From Bacteroidales bacterium (GTDB lineage: Bacteria; Bacteroidota; Bacteroidia; Bacteroidales; UBA932): a DNA stretch of 54,864 nucleotides. Positions 30,951 to 39,732 of this stretch are shown here, in pieces. Position numbers and translations under genes: made by a program. The DNA is taken from the NCBI GenBank assembly GCA_017848635.1, contig JAFIHK010000011.1, forward strand, positions 1-54,864, in the 5' to 3' direction. The notes below the pieces were generated by a model. That model ran no database searches. It was not told where the DNA came from and saw only the letters and a program-made list of their open reading frames with translations. Position 1 is the stretch's first letter. Each line of letters begins with the position of its first letter.

Positions 30951-31694
30951 TTATTTTTCATAGCTGCCGGACGTTTTATTAATCTGCTCACCGGTTTTAC
31001 CGAATCGCCTTTCGCGCTGTGAGTAAGCATCAAGTGCAGCCTGAAAGTGAATTTTGCGAAAATCGGGCCAAAGCACTTCGGTAAAATAAAATTCGGTATA
31101 GGCACACTGCCAGAGCATATAATTACTGATCCTCTGTTCACCACTGGTTCTTATGAGAAGATCGGGATCGGGAATCTCCGATGTGCTTAAAAAAGAGGAG
31201 AATAACTCGTTTTTTTCCTGAGCAGAAAGCTCTCCGCTATTTGAGGATAGATAGTTGTGATACTTTTCAGCGGCTGTTATTATATCCCACTTACCGCTGT
31301 AACTGAGAAAAATTACAACCGTAAGAACACTGTTATTATATGTCTCTCTCTCCGCCTCAGAAATCTTATCCTGTAACTTAGCCGGTAATCGGCTACGATC
31401 GCCGATAACTTTGAACCTTATATTATTTTTATTGAATTCAGGAATTTCGTTTATTATTGCAGAGACCATCAACTCCATTAATACAAATACTTCACTTTCG
31501 GGCCTTTTCCAGTTCTCCTCAGAAAAAGCGAAGAGACTAAGAAATTTGACACCCTTCTCCACAGCATACTCAACAGCTGACCTTACCGATTCTACTCCCG
31601 ACTTATGTCCTTCTACCCGTTCAAGACCCTTCTGCCTTGCCCAACGGCCATTGCCGTCCATAATGATTGTTATATGATTTGGTATTCTACTCAT
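30951..31694 (-). CDS. uppS: Undecaprenyl diphosphate synthase (cis-isoprenyl transferase)
   Basis: A 247-residue enzyme that extends farnesyl diphosphate with isopentenyl units to make the C55 carrier for peptidoglycan and O-antigen. The catalytic start MDGNGRWARQKGLERVEGHK is complete, and the C-terminal RTSGEQRISNYMLWQCAYTE with FTEVLWPDF forms the second substrate region. It starts 3 bases after the nadK stop and precedes bamA by 39 bases. Confidence 0.96.
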   Translation of the reverse strand: MSRIPNHITIIMDGNGRWARQKGLERVEGHKSGVESVRSAVEYAVEKGVKFLSLFAFSEENWKRPESEVFVLMELMVSAIINEIPEFNKNNIRFKVIGDRSRLPAKLQDKISEAERETYNNSVLTVVIFLSYSGKWDIITAAEKYHNYLSSNSGELSAQEKNELFSSFLSTSEIPDPDLLIRTSGEQRISNYMLWQCAYTEFYFTEVLWPDFRKIHFQAALDAYSQRERRFGKTGEQINKTSGSYEK

Positions 31695-31697
31695 TGT

Positions 31698-32579
31698 CTA
31701 TGAATTTCTTTTGTCTTCGCCCCACAGAAGTTTGTTTCTGAGGCCATCAATAAATTTATTCTCCCTGAAGGAGATGTAGTTAAGATCAAATTCTGCCCTC
31801 TTAACCCTCAAAATCTTACCATTTGGAATTGAGACTGAACGATTATCGAGCGAGAGAATCGCAGGAGCAACTTTTGTAGTTACGGAGAGCTCAATTTCAG
31901 ATGTTTCCGGAAGCACCAGCGGCCTTATGTTGAGGTTATGTGGAGCTATAGGGGCAAGTATCATTGCTTTGACTCCCGGGAACATTATTGGACCACCTAT
32001 ACTAAGTGAATATGCGGTAGAACCTGTCGGTGTGGCAAGCACCAGACCATCGGACCAATAGGTAGGGAGCTCTTTTCCGTCAACTCTGACATTTACCGAG
32101 ACCATAAGGGGATCTCTGCGCTGGATTGCAACCTCATTAAGAGCAAACGGGTAGAAATCTTTTGGGAGAAAATCTCCACTTACCTTAAACAACATCCTCC
32201 TCTCAATAAAATATCTCTGGGAGAAGAGATCCTCAATCCACTCCGATCCTGTTCCAAGATCGGCTCCTGCAAGGAATCCCAGCCTTCCGAAGTTTACTCC
32301 TGCAACTGGAATCGGCCTACCTTTCAGCAGCGGAAGTGATTCCAGCATTGTTCCGTCTCCACCCATACAGAGCAGCAGATCGGTATTGTCGGAAATATCA
32401 TCGCCATTATTGAAAGTATCGCCATGCGGGACAGACAAAAGGTACTCCTCCTTCAACCTCTGAAAAAGCGGTCTGTAGTAGGTAAGAGAGGCTCCTTTTT
32501 CGTGCAACATTCTGACTATAAGGCAGAATCTATCTCTCCACTTTAGTTCTATATCCCTTGCATATAACGCAATCTTCAT
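31698..32579 (-). CDS. nadK: NAD kinase
   Basis: A 293-residue enzyme that phosphorylates NAD to NADP. It has the family GGDG motif (LLLCMGGDGTMLESLPLL), GVNFGRLGFLAG, and the substrate loop GSTAYSLSIGGPIMFPGVKA. I start at the ATG at 32579 (MKIALYARDIE). An in-frame start at 32600 would add seven residues but overlaps the predicted -7 element at 32598-32605. It is first in the minus-strand run nadK-uppS-bamA-skp-skp-murI-hppA and is divergent from pdxJ. Confidence 0.94.
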   Translation of the reverse strand: MKIALYARDIELKWRDRFCLIVRMLHEKGASLTYYRPLFQRLKEEYLLSVPHGDTFNNGDDISDNTDLLLCMGGDGTMLESLPLLKGRPIPVAGVNFGRLGFLAGADLGTGSEWIEDLFSQRYFIERRMLFKVSGDFLPKDFYPFALNEVAIQRRDPLMVSVNVRVDGKELPTYWSDGLVLATPTGSTAYSLSIGGPIMFPGVKAMILAPIAPHNLNIRPLVLPETSEIELSVTTKVAPAILSLDNRSVSIPNGKILRVKRAEFDLNYISFRENKFIDGLRNKLLWGEDKRNS

Positions 32580-32583
32580 AAAG

Positions 32584-32615
32584 TTGGTATTAATCGTCAA
32601 AAATAGATAAATTTG
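32584..32615 (+). promoter_or_regulatory. Promoter of pdxJ
   Basis: TAAATTTG (32608-32615) is a perfect TAnnTTTG, with TTGG (32584-32587) 20 bases upstream as a fair -33 element. The expected transcription start is only a few bases before the ATG at 32624, so the message would be nearly leaderless. Confidence 0.6.
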
Positions 32616-32631
32616 CTCCCGCTATGACAAA
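32598..32631 (-). promoter_or_regulatory. Promoter of nadK
   Basis: On the minus strand TATTTTTG (32605-32598) fits TAnnTTTG and TTTG (32631-32628) lies 22 bases upstream, slightly long for the consensus. It gives a leader of about 12 bases before the ATG at 32579. Its -7 element is two bases away from the pdxJ -7 element on the other strand. Confidence 0.5.
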
Positions 32632-33343
32632 ATTGAGCGTAAATATAAACAAATTTGCTACTCTCCGAAACGCCAGAGGCGGAAATCTGCCCGATGTTGT
32701 AAAATCGGCCATAGATTGTGAGAGGTTCGGGGCACAGGGAATAACAGTTCACCCAAGGCCCGATGAGAGGCACATAAGATACTCCGATGTATATGAGCTC
32801 TCCGGAGTGATAACCACAGAATTTAACATTGAAGGGAACCCTATAGATAGTTTTATAAAACTGGTTCTGGATGTTAAGCCGGCCCAGGTAACTCTTGTTC
32901 CGGATGCGCACGATGTTATTACCTCCAATCAGGGATGGGATACCATAAAACATAGAAACTTCCTTACTGAAGTATGTAAAACTTTTAAAGCCAGCGGAAT
33001 CAGAACCTCTATCTTTGTTGATCCGGTTGAAAAATTCGTAGAGAATGCAGTACTTACAGGTTGTGACAGAATTGAATTATATACCGAAAGTTATGCCTCC
33101 GGGTACTCTCAAAACAGGGAATCTGCAATAGAGCCTTTTGTAAAGGCAGCTGAGTTGGCACAGAAATTGGGATTGGGAATAAATGCAGGACACGATCTCA
33201 GCCTTGAAAATCTAGGGTATTTTGCAAAAAGAGTTCCCGGATTACTCGAAGTATCTATTGGTCATGCACTTGTATGTGACGCCATCTATCTCGGACTGGA
33301 GAATACCATTCAGGGTTATTTGAGGGAGTTGGAAAATAATTAA
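32624..33343 (+). CDS. pdxJ: Pyridoxine 5'-phosphate synthase
   Basis: A 239-residue TIM-barrel enzyme that condenses 1-deoxyxylulose 5-phosphate with 3-amino-2-oxopropyl phosphate to give pyridoxine phosphate. Recognised by [16 protein letters not shown], the phosphate and substrate residues in [19 protein letters not shown], and the end motif [15 protein letters not shown] plus [16 protein letters not shown]. Length is typical. It starts divergently from nadK and is followed by a gene with its own predicted promoter. Confidence 0.96.
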   Translation: MTKLSVNINKFATLRNARGGNLPDVVKSAIDCERFGAQGITVHPRPDERHIRYSDVYELSGVITTEFNIEGNPIDSFIKLVLDVKPAQVTLVPDAHDVITSNQGWDTIKHRNFLTEVCKTFKASGIRTSIFVDPVEKFVENAVLTGCDRIELYTESYASGYSQNRESAIEPFVKAAELAQKLGLGINAGHDLSLENLGYFAKRVPGLLEVSIGHALVCDAIYLGLENTIQGYLRELENN

Positions 33344-33352
33344 CTATATTTG
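33319..33352 (+). promoter_or_regulatory. Promoter of the anchored Skp-like gene
   Basis: TTTG (33319-33322), a 22-base spacer and TATATTTG (33345-33352) match the Bacteroidota promoter pattern. The elements overlap the end of pdxJ and the first bases after its stop. Transcription would start about 20 bases before the ATG at 33379. Confidence 0.6.
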
Positions 33353-33378
33353 TAAAAAACAAAATTGAATACACACAC

Positions 33379-33987
33379 ATGAAAAAAGCTTCACTTATCT
33401 ACAATGCAGTGCTTACAGTTGCAGTCATTGTTTTATTTGTATTACATTTTACCTCTAAATCAGGCAGCTCTTCGCTCTCTACCGGGGCTGAGTCATCTGC
33501 AGCACCTGCAGGCAGCATTGTCTACATTCAGCTTGATTCACTTATGAGTAAATATGACCTTTTCAATGACCTTAAATCGGGTCTTGAGACAAAAGCTCAA
33601 TCTATTCAGGATGACCTGTCTAAAAAGGGAAAAGCTTTCGAGAGAGATTACAACGATTTCAATGAAAAGATACAAAAGGGTCTCATTACAAGTTCTCAGG
33701 CAGAATCACTTCAAAGGCAGCTTGCCTCACGTCAGCAGGAGCTTCAAAGCTTGAGTCAGCAAAAGCAGATGGAGATGCAGGAAGAGGAGTCGGTACTTTT
33801 GAGGAATGTCGTTGACAGACTTGAGAAGTATCTTAAAAAATACAACGAAGAGAAGAGATACTCTTTGATACTCACAACTTCGGGAACTCCCGGCTCTATT
33901 ATGCAGGGTGATTCTTCAATGAATATTACCAACGAAGTGGTTAAAGGTCTTAACGAAGAGTACATTAAAGAGAGAAATAAGAAATAG
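33379..33987 (+). CDS. Skp/OmpH-like coiled-coil protein with N-terminal membrane anchor
   Basis: A 202-residue protein with a hydrophobic segment at about 7-25 (LIYNAVLTVAVIVLFVLHFT) and no convincing signal-peptidase site, so it is probably held in the inner membrane facing the periplasm. After a Ser/Ala-rich linker comes SIVYIQLDSLMSKYDLFNDL, the OmpH-type start, then a Gln/Glu-rich coiled coil at about 70-155 and a short beta end (YSLILTTSGTPGSIM). It is the third OmpH-like gene here but lies apart from the bamA-linked pair. A chaperone role is inferred from fold only. Confidence 0.82.
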   Translation: MKKASLIYNAVLTVAVIVLFVLHFTSKSGSSSLSTGAESSAAPAGSIVYIQLDSLMSKYDLFNDLKSGLETKAQSIQDDLSKKGKAFERDYNDFNEKIQKGLITSSQAESLQRQLASRQQELQSLSQQKQMEMQEEESVLLRNVVDRLEKYLKKYNEEKRYSLILTTSGTPGSIMQGDSSMNITNEVVKGLNEEYIKERNKK

Positions 33988-33991
33988 TAGT

Positions 33992-35110
33992 GTGAAGATC
34001 GCTATTCTTTCATGTTTTTATCCCTACAGGGGGGGAATTGCTCAGTTCAATGCCAATGTGTATAATGAACTGAGCAGGTCTCATTCGGTTAAGGCGTTCA
34101 ATTTCAAAAGACAGTACCCGGATCTTCTCTTCCCGGGTAAAACACAATATGTAGAAGAGGGAGATGAGGCTGTCAGAATTGAGAGCCTCTCTCTTTTAGA
34201 TACCATCAACCCATACACATGGGAGAAGAGTGCAAGGGCAATAGGAAAGTGGGAGCCCGATCTCCTTCTTATGAGATACTGGATGTCATGGTTCGCCCCT
34301 TCCCAGGGGTATGTTGGCAGGAGAGTCAGGGGCAGATCAAAAGTTATATCGGTGCTTGACAACGTTATACCTCATGAGCAGAGATTTTTCGACAAACCGT
34401 TCACCAAGTATTATCTCGGTTCCAACGATGGATTTATAGTTTTGTCGGAAGCTGTGAGAGATCAGCTTCTAAGCTTTAAACCGGATGCAAAATATATCTG
34501 CACACCGCACCCGGTATATAACCATTTTGGAGCCAGATTGGAGCGTAATAGTGCACATAGTGCGCTTGGGACAGATCCGTCCAAAAAAAGCATTCTATTT
34601 TTCGGTCTGATCAGAGATTACAAGGGATTGGATATTCTTATCGAAGCATTCGGTCTTCTTGACAACTCCTATCAGCTTATTATTGCAGGGGAACCTTACG
34701 GAAGCTATGACCTGTACCGAAACCTCATAGACAAGAATCCATACCGAGATAATATCAAGGAGTTTACAAGATATATTTCCGATGGGGAGGTACCAGCTCT
34801 CTTTTCAGCCGCAGATGTGTGTGTGCTACCATACCGAAGTGCTACTCAAAGCGGTATCAGTGCAATATCATCTCACTTTGAACTCCCGATAATAACTACT
34901 GATGTAGGTGGATTGAGAGAGTATTTTGAAGGACCTGGTACGGGATTAGTTGCCGACAGTATCACACCTGACTCTATTGCGGAAACTATAAAAAGATATT
35001 TTGCGGATAATCTGAGAGAAAAGCTATCTGCCAACATAGCTGCAGAGAATGAGAGGCTCTCTTGGAGCAATTTTTGCATCAAATTAATCGATTTTTATAA
35101 AACTCTTTAA
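33992..35110 (+). CDS. Glycosyltransferase, GT4-like (GT-B fold)
   Basis: A 372-residue protein. The start is GTG at 33992, giving MKIAILSCFYPYRGGIAQFN, a normal GT-B N-terminus with the glycine-rich donor loop. The C-terminal nucleotide-sugar region includes ILFFGLIRDYKGLDILIEAF and YRSATQSGISAISSHFELPI followed by TTDVGGLREYF. The acceptor is unknown; a cell-surface glycan is the likely use. It follows the anchored Skp-like gene by 4 bases and precedes purC by 12, so it is probably co-transcribed with both, although the three have no obvious shared pathway. Confidence 0.87.
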   Translation: MKIAILSCFYPYRGGIAQFNANVYNELSRSHSVKAFNFKRQYPDLLFPGKTQYVEEGDEAVRIESLSLLDTINPYTWEKSARAIGKWEPDLLLMRYWMSWFAPSQGYVGRRVRGRSKVISVLDNVIPHEQRFFDKPFTKYYLGSNDGFIVLSEAVRDQLLSFKPDAKYICTPHPVYNHFGARLERNSAHSALGTDPSKKSILFFGLIRDYKGLDILIEAFGLLDNSYQLIIAGEPYGSYDLYRNLIDKNPYRDNIKEFTRYISDGEVPALFSAADVCVLPYRSATQSGISAISSHFELPIITTDVGGLREYFEGPGTGLVADSITPDSIAETIKRYFADNLREKLSANIAAENERLSWSNFCIKLIDFYKTL

Positions 35111-35122
35111 AGCTTTTAAAAT

Positions 35123-36073
35123 ATGTTTGCAGTTACAGGAACAGATTTCAATTTTTCGGGACAAACAGCCAAGTATGTCGGCAAAGTCAGAGATGTTTAT
35201 ACCATTAAGGATGAGTATCTCGTCATGGTTGCCACTGACAGAATATCGGCATTTGATGTTGTTTTGCCTAAGGGTATCCCATTCAAGGGACAGGTTCTTA
35301 ACCAGATCGCATCCAAATTTCTGGATATCACTTCGGACATCGTTCCTAACTGGAAAATAGCTTCACCGGATCCTATGGTTACCGTAGGTCACAAGTGTGA
35401 ACCACTCCCTCTCGAAATGATTGTAAGAGCATATCTTACAGGCAGTTCATGGAGAACTTACAAATCGGGCTCAAGGGTTATCTGCGGTGTAAATATTCCT
35501 GATGGTATGAAAGAGCACCAAAGATTTGACGCACCGATAGTAACTCCTACAACTAAAGCAGAGATCGGAACTCACGATGAGGATATCTCTAAAGAGGAGA
35601 TTCTCAGCAAGGGTATAGTATCGGAGGAGATTTACCAGCAGCTGGAAGCGATTTCGCTTGCTCTCTTCAAAAGGGGGAGTGAGATTGCCGCAGAGAGGGG
35701 TCTTATTCTTGTTGATACCAAATATGAGTTCGGGATGAAAAACGGCAAGATCTATCTTATTGATGAGATCCATACACCGGACTCTTCCAGATACTTCTAC
35801 GCAAATACTTATGAAGAGCTTTTCGCTCAGGGATTGCCTCAGAGACAGCTATCGAAGGAGTTTGTCAGAGAGTGGCTTATGGCTAATAATTTCCAGGGCA
35901 GATCCGGCGAGGTAGTACCTGAGATGACAGACCAAATTGTATCAAGTATTTCGGACAGATACATCGAACTTTTTGAGAACATTACCGGGTCTGAATTTGA
36001 AAAGATCCCATACGACAGTAATGTTTATGAAAGAATCGAGACAAATATTAACAATATGCTTGCACGTCTATGA
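35123..36073 (+). CDS. purC: Phosphoribosylaminoimidazole-succinocarboxamide synthase
   Basis: A 316-residue SAICAR synthetase of purine biosynthesis, joining aspartate to CAIR with ATP. Key parts are [20 protein letters not shown] with [40 protein letters not shown] and [13 protein letters not shown]. The length matches the longer class rather than the roughly 240-residue E. coli enzyme. Its stop overlaps the next start by 4 bases (ATGA), so the periplasmic-binding-fold gene is translationally coupled to it. Confidence 0.95.
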   Translation: MFAVTGTDFNFSGQTAKYVGKVRDVYTIKDEYLVMVATDRISAFDVVLPKGIPFKGQVLNQIASKFLDITSDIVPNWKIASPDPMVTVGHKCEPLPLEMIVRAYLTGSSWRTYKSGSRVICGVNIPDGMKEHQRFDAPIVTPTTKAEIGTHDEDISKEEILSKGIVSEEIYQQLEAISLALFKRGSEIAAERGLILVDTKYEFGMKNGKIYLIDEIHTPDSSRYFYANTYEELFAQGLPQRQLSKEFVREWLMANNFQGRSGEVVPEMTDQIVSSISDRYIELFENITGSEFEKIPYDSNVYERIETNINNMLARL

Positions 36074-37227
36074 AAAAATTGTTGAAGGTACTGATCGTAT
36101 TAACTACTTTTATATCTCTTAATAACTGTGCAACAGCTCAGGACATAAGGAGCAGGATTGCCTTCGGGTTCTCTCAAAAGAGCTGCAAGGTGGCGATAAT
36201 TCTACCCTTGGGCAGCAAATATCAAGACAGTACCAAGATCAACAATTTTATGGACTTTTACGCCGGAGCACTTCTAGCCGTTGAAGATTCAAAGAGGCTT
36301 GGAATAAGCAGCGACATAGAGGTCTTTGATTCAGACGATTACTCAAATCTGAGCCTGCTTGTACAGTCGGGCAGGCTCAATGATTTTGATTTTATTATTG
36401 GGCCTGTACTATCTGCAGATCTGGAAAAGATTATGCCGTTTGCAAACGAAAAAGGAATTCCGGTCATTTCGCCGCTTGACCCACGATCGGAGTCACTTAC
36501 ATTGGCAAATCCCTACCTGTTTCAGGCCACAACCCCTCTGGTCTATCAACAGAGGACTCTTTTGTCGGGAATTGTTCCAGGCGATCACACAACAATTATA
36601 TCGGAGAACAGCAACATTGACAGGGATTTAATTTCACTGACAGCAGATATTCTCAGAGAGAACAGCGTTAAGTTCAACACTCTATCCTACTCTCTTGAGA
36701 AAGACAAATCTATACTTAATCAGATTCTGTCTAGGCTTGACAAAAGTTCTCTAAATAACATCATAGTACCCTCAAATTCCGAGGCATTTGTGTACGATGT
36801 TTTACGGAATCTGAATCTATTAAGTACAATGCACGGTTATCGAATAAAGGTATACGGGACGTCGAGATGGAGAAATTTCGAGCTTGTGGATCTCTCTTAT
36901 CTGCACTCAATGAACCTGACTCTCTCTCTCAATTACTATATCGACTACACTTCACAACCTGTAAAAGATTTTGTGTTCCGATACAGGGCACTTTATAAGT
37001 CGGAGCCGAATGCGTATGCATTTCAGGCATATGATATTACGCACTTCTTCTTAAGCTGCTGGTCCGGTTCGGGTCTCTCTCCCGAGTCTATAGAGAGATC
37101 GGGTGCGTCAATGCTCCAATCGGATATTAAGTTTGTCAAAAACGGGGAGGGTTATGTTAACGGCGCATCCAGAAAGATTGAATATCTGCCCGATTTCTCA
37201 ATCAATTTTAGAACATCGCTCCGATAA
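36070..37227 (+). CDS. Periplasmic-binding-fold protein of unknown ligand
   Basis: A 385-residue exported protein (hydrophobic signal at 1-18; cleavage after ATAQ is likely, though Cys20 could be a poor lipobox). The body looks like a type-I periplasmic binding fold: [49 protein letters not shown] with [13 protein letters not shown], and a second lobe ([31 protein letters not shown]). Branched-chain amino acid binding proteins and the LpoA-type regulators of peptidoglycan synthases share this fold. No ABC permease lies nearby, so a structural or regulatory role is as likely as transport. Its 3' end overlaps the convergent aminopeptidase gene by 30 bases. Confidence 0.72.
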   Translation: MKKLLKVLIVLTTFISLNNCATAQDIRSRIAFGFSQKSCKVAIILPLGSKYQDSTKINNFMDFYAGALLAVEDSKRLGISSDIEVFDSDDYSNLSLLVQSGRLNDFDFIIGPVLSADLEKIMPFANEKGIPVISPLDPRSESLTLANPYLFQATTPLVYQQRTLLSGIVPGDHTTIISENSNIDRDLISLTADILRENSVKFNTLSYSLEKDKSILNQILSRLDKSSLNNIIVPSNSEAFVYDVLRNLNLLSTMHGYRIKVYGTSRWRNFELVDLSYLHSMNLTLSLNYYIDYTSQPVKDFVFRYRALYKSEPNAYAFQAYDITHFFLSCWSGSGLSPESIERSGASMLQSDIKFVKNGEGYVNGASRKIEYLPDFSINFRTSLR

Positions 37228-38982
37228 CCAGGCAATCTCCTCAGCATTCAGGAGTGGCGACAGCTCCTTTAGGACTCTGTCGTGGTAATCGTTCAGCCAT
37301 TCAATATGCCTTCTATCAAGCATTGCTATATCTATTGACTTTTTCTCGATCGGAACGAGCGTGAGGGTTTCAAAATTGAAGAACTCTCCGTATGAGTTGA
37401 GACTCTTTCTTTTGCATAGAATCAGATTTTCTGTTCTTATTCCATATCTACCCTCACAATAAATTGCAGGTTCGTTGGAGAGAACCATTCCCGGTTCGAT
37501 TGTGACAGGATTCTCCTCCATTCTTATACTCTGTGGCCCTTCGTGTACAGGTAGTGAGTGTCCCACCCCGTGGCCTGTCCCGTGCAGATATAGCTTCTCT
37601 CTTGAGCACACCTCTCCCCTGGCCAGGAAATCGAGTGATGAACCTCTGGTTCCCTTAGGGAATATTGCGGTTGTAAGATTGATCATGCCTCTTAAAACAG
37701 CGGTATAATCTCTCCTCTCCTCATCGGAAGGCTCTCCTATATAAAGTGTCCTGGTCGTATCGGTTGTACCGAACAGGTAGTGGGCCCCCATATCGGTGAG
37801 CAGAAAACCCTCTCCTATTTTTTTCGGATTTTCGGGGTCCGGCGAATAGTGAGGCATTGCTCCGTTTGCAGCTGTTGCGACGATTGGTTCAAAGCTCTCA
37901 TCAAGATAGAACTCGGAATACTTGCGGAACTCTATTAATTTTTGAGCTAGCATAACCTCATTCATAGGTTTGCCGCTCTTCTGAGAATCGTCTATGAATT
38001 TCAGATATCTTACCCAGGCAGCTCCGTCCAGGATATGTGCTTTCCTGAATCCCTCCTCTTCAATCTCATTTTTTATCGACTTCAACTGCGCTATGATCCC
38101 TCCACGGAGAGTATCCGGGATAAATTTTGCCCCGGCTGAAGTTGCCATAGAGTAAACAGAGGCAGATATTTTTGATTCAGGAGCAATTACAGTGCAACCC
38201 TCTCCAAAACATTTGAGAAACTCAGGAAATATTTTGTAATCCATCAAATCCACCCCTCTACTGTTAAGATACTCCCACTCATCGGTGCCGATACTCTCCA
38301 GTGAACAGAAAAGGGTTATTTTTTCTCTCTCTATTACTGAATATACCAATGGAAGCGGATTGTATTCAACATCGATTCCTCTGACATTGCACAGCCATGC
38401 ACTTTCGTCGCAACTTGTGACTATATATGCAAAATCCCCTTTGAATCCCAATTTCTCCAAGAATCGTGAGTGCTTGCTCACAGTACTCTCACCTGTAATA
38501 CTATCCCCAAGAACTCTTATTGGAAAGTTTTTTAACGGCGGCCGGGATTGCCATATTTGATTGAATGGATCCTCGATAAGTTTCAAATTGATGTTTCCGA
38601 GTGCCTCAGCCATCGTTTTATGCTCACTCACGGAGATGAGATCTGCATCAATCCCGGCCGCCTCACCTGGTTTTAACACTGCAGAGATCCACTCTTCGAT
38701 GCTTTCGGTACCGGGAATCTTAATTTTTTTCAGTTCAATTCCGGATCCACGTAACTGCTCCTCTGCCTGAACAAAATAACGGGAATCGGTCCATAGAGCT
38801 GCTGCTTTAAGAGTTACAACCAATGTGCCGGCAGACCCTGTAAATCCGCTCAGCCACTCCCGACATTTATAGTAGCCCTGTATATATTCGCCGAAATGAG
38901 AGTCGTTTGAAGGCACAATCAAAGCAGATAATCCTTTATTTTCAAGATATCTGCGCACACTTTCCAATCTATCTGCAACCAT
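37198..38982 (-). CDS. Xaa-Pro aminopeptidase (aminopeptidase P, M24B)
   Basis: A 594-residue enzyme that removes an N-terminal residue before proline. It has two creatinase-like N-terminal domains, a pita-bread catalytic domain from about 310, and a short C-terminal extension, so it matches the three-domain long form rather than the 440-residue E. coli PepP. The two-metal site is complete: Asp397 (LTDMGAHY), Asp408 (TTDTTRT), His471 (HGTGHGVGH), Glu504 (SNEPAIY) and Glu518 (GIRTENL). It fits peptide-based metabolism. The gene runs convergent to, and overlaps, the preceding plus-strand gene. Confidence 0.94.
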   Translation of the reverse strand: MVADRLESVRRYLENKGLSALIVPSNDSHFGEYIQGYYKCREWLSGFTGSAGTLVVTLKAAALWTDSRYFVQAEEQLRGSGIELKKIKIPGTESIEEWISAVLKPGEAAGIDADLISVSEHKTMAEALGNINLKLIEDPFNQIWQSRPPLKNFPIRVLGDSITGESTVSKHSRFLEKLGFKGDFAYIVTSCDESAWLCNVRGIDVEYNPLPLVYSVIEREKITLFCSLESIGTDEWEYLNSRGVDLMDYKIFPEFLKCFGEGCTVIAPESKISASVYSMATSAGAKFIPDTLRGGIIAQLKSIKNEIEEEGFRKAHILDGAAWVRYLKFIDDSQKSGKPMNEVMLAQKLIEFRKYSEFYLDESFEPIVATAANGAMPHYSPDPENPKKIGEGFLLTDMGAHYLFGTTDTTRTLYIGEPSDEERRDYTAVLRGMINLTTAIFPKGTRGSSLDFLARGEVCSREKLYLHGTGHGVGHSLPVHEGPQSIRMEENPVTIEPGMVLSNEPAIYCEGRYGIRTENLILCKRKSLNSYGEFFNFETLTLVPIEKKSIDIAMLDRRHIEWLNDYHDRVLKELSPLLNAEEIAWLSERCSKID

Positions 38983-39051
38983 ATAAATACAATCTATTAT
39001 ATGTTAAATATTATTTATGGTAATAATTCGTTAAATTTAGTGCAATTTAAG

Positions 39052-39059
39052 TAAATTTG
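39052..39059 (+). promoter_or_regulatory. Promoter -7 element of the rubrerythrin gene
   Basis: TAAATTTG fits TAnnTTTG; TTCG at 39027-39030, 21 bases upstream, is a weak -33. A related TAAATTTAGTGC lies at 39032-39043, exactly 20 bases before TAAATTTGTGC at 39052-39062; this may be chance in A+T-rich sequence. The transcript would have a leader of about 50 bases. Confidence 0.5.
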
Positions 39060-39113
39060 TGCTTTCGGCATAGAAATTCAGGTTTATAAGCATAAACTTA
39101 AATATATAAAGAA

Positions 39114-39692
39114 ATGGAAAAAAGTATCAAAGGAACAAAAACTGAACAGAATCTGTTAAAAGCATTTGCGGGTGAATCTCAAGCAAGAAGCAGATACACA
39201 TTTTTCGCAAGCAAGGCCAAAAAAGAGGGCTTTGAGCAGATAGCGGCTGTTTTCGCTGAGACTGCCGAACAGGAGAAGGAGCACGCTGAAACATTTTTCA
39301 AATTTCTGGAGGGGGGAATGGTTGAAATCACAGCATCTTACCCTGCAGGAGTTATCGGAACTACAGCAGAGAACTTAAAGGCTGCAGCTGAAGGTGAAAA
39401 CGAGGAGTGGACCGATCTATATCCTCATTTTGCGCAGATTGCAGAAGAGGAGGGCTTCCCTAAAGTGGCCGTTGCGTTCAAAATGGTAGCAAAAGTAGAG
39501 GCTGAGCACGAGGCTCGCTACAGGAAATTGTTGGACAGAGTTCTCGAAGGCAAGGTGTTTGAAAGAGAGGAGGAGATTGAATGGCAGTGCCGTAACTGCG
39601 GTTATGTTCATAAAGGCAAAAAGGCTCTTCAAAATTGCCCGGCCTGCAACCATCCTCAATCCTATTTTGAGCCTAAGAAAAATAATTACTAG
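39114..39692 (+). CDS. rbr: Rubrerythrin
   Basis: A 192-residue NAD(P)H-linked peroxide-reducing protein of anaerobes. The four-helix di-iron part carries Glu21, Glu54 with His57 (ETAEQEKEH), Glu98, and Glu129 with His132 ([10 protein letters not shown]). The C-terminal rubredoxin domain binds iron through Cys159, Cys162, Cys175 and Cys178 ([20 protein letters not shown]). Size and domain order are classical. It supports an anaerobic, oxygen-tolerant lifestyle and has its own predicted promoter. Confidence 0.97.
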   Translation: MEKSIKGTKTEQNLLKAFAGESQARSRYTFFASKAKKEGFEQIAAVFAETAEQEKEHAETFFKFLEGGMVEITASYPAGVIGTTAENLKAAAEGENEEWTDLYPHFAQIAEEEGFPKVAVAFKMVAKVEAEHEARYRKLLDRVLEGKVFEREEEIEWQCRNCGYVHKGKKALQNCPACNHPQSYFEPKKNNY

Positions 39693-39708
39693 GTAATTGT
39701 TTTTTGGA

Positions 39709-39716
39709 TACCTTTG
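39709..39716 (+). promoter_or_regulatory. Promoter -7 element before the nucleoside-recognition gene
   Basis: TACCTTTG fits TAnnTTTG and lies 16 bases before the ATG at 39733. No clear -33 TTTG is visible. It supports starting the next gene at 39733 rather than at the in-frame TTG at 39697, which lies upstream of this element. Confidence 0.5.
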
Positions 39717-39732
39717 CACTTTATTTTTCAAT

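Noticed and set aside
32597-32953. 118-codon minus-strand open frame opposite pdxJ
   Set aside because: It is antisense to pdxJ and its end overlaps the nadK promoter; no domain is visible.
39032-39062. Two TAAATTT-A/G-TGC direct repeats 20 bases apart before rubrerythrin as an operator
   Set aside because: The match is short, A+T-rich and one copy is the -7 element itself; I keep it only as a note on the promoter.
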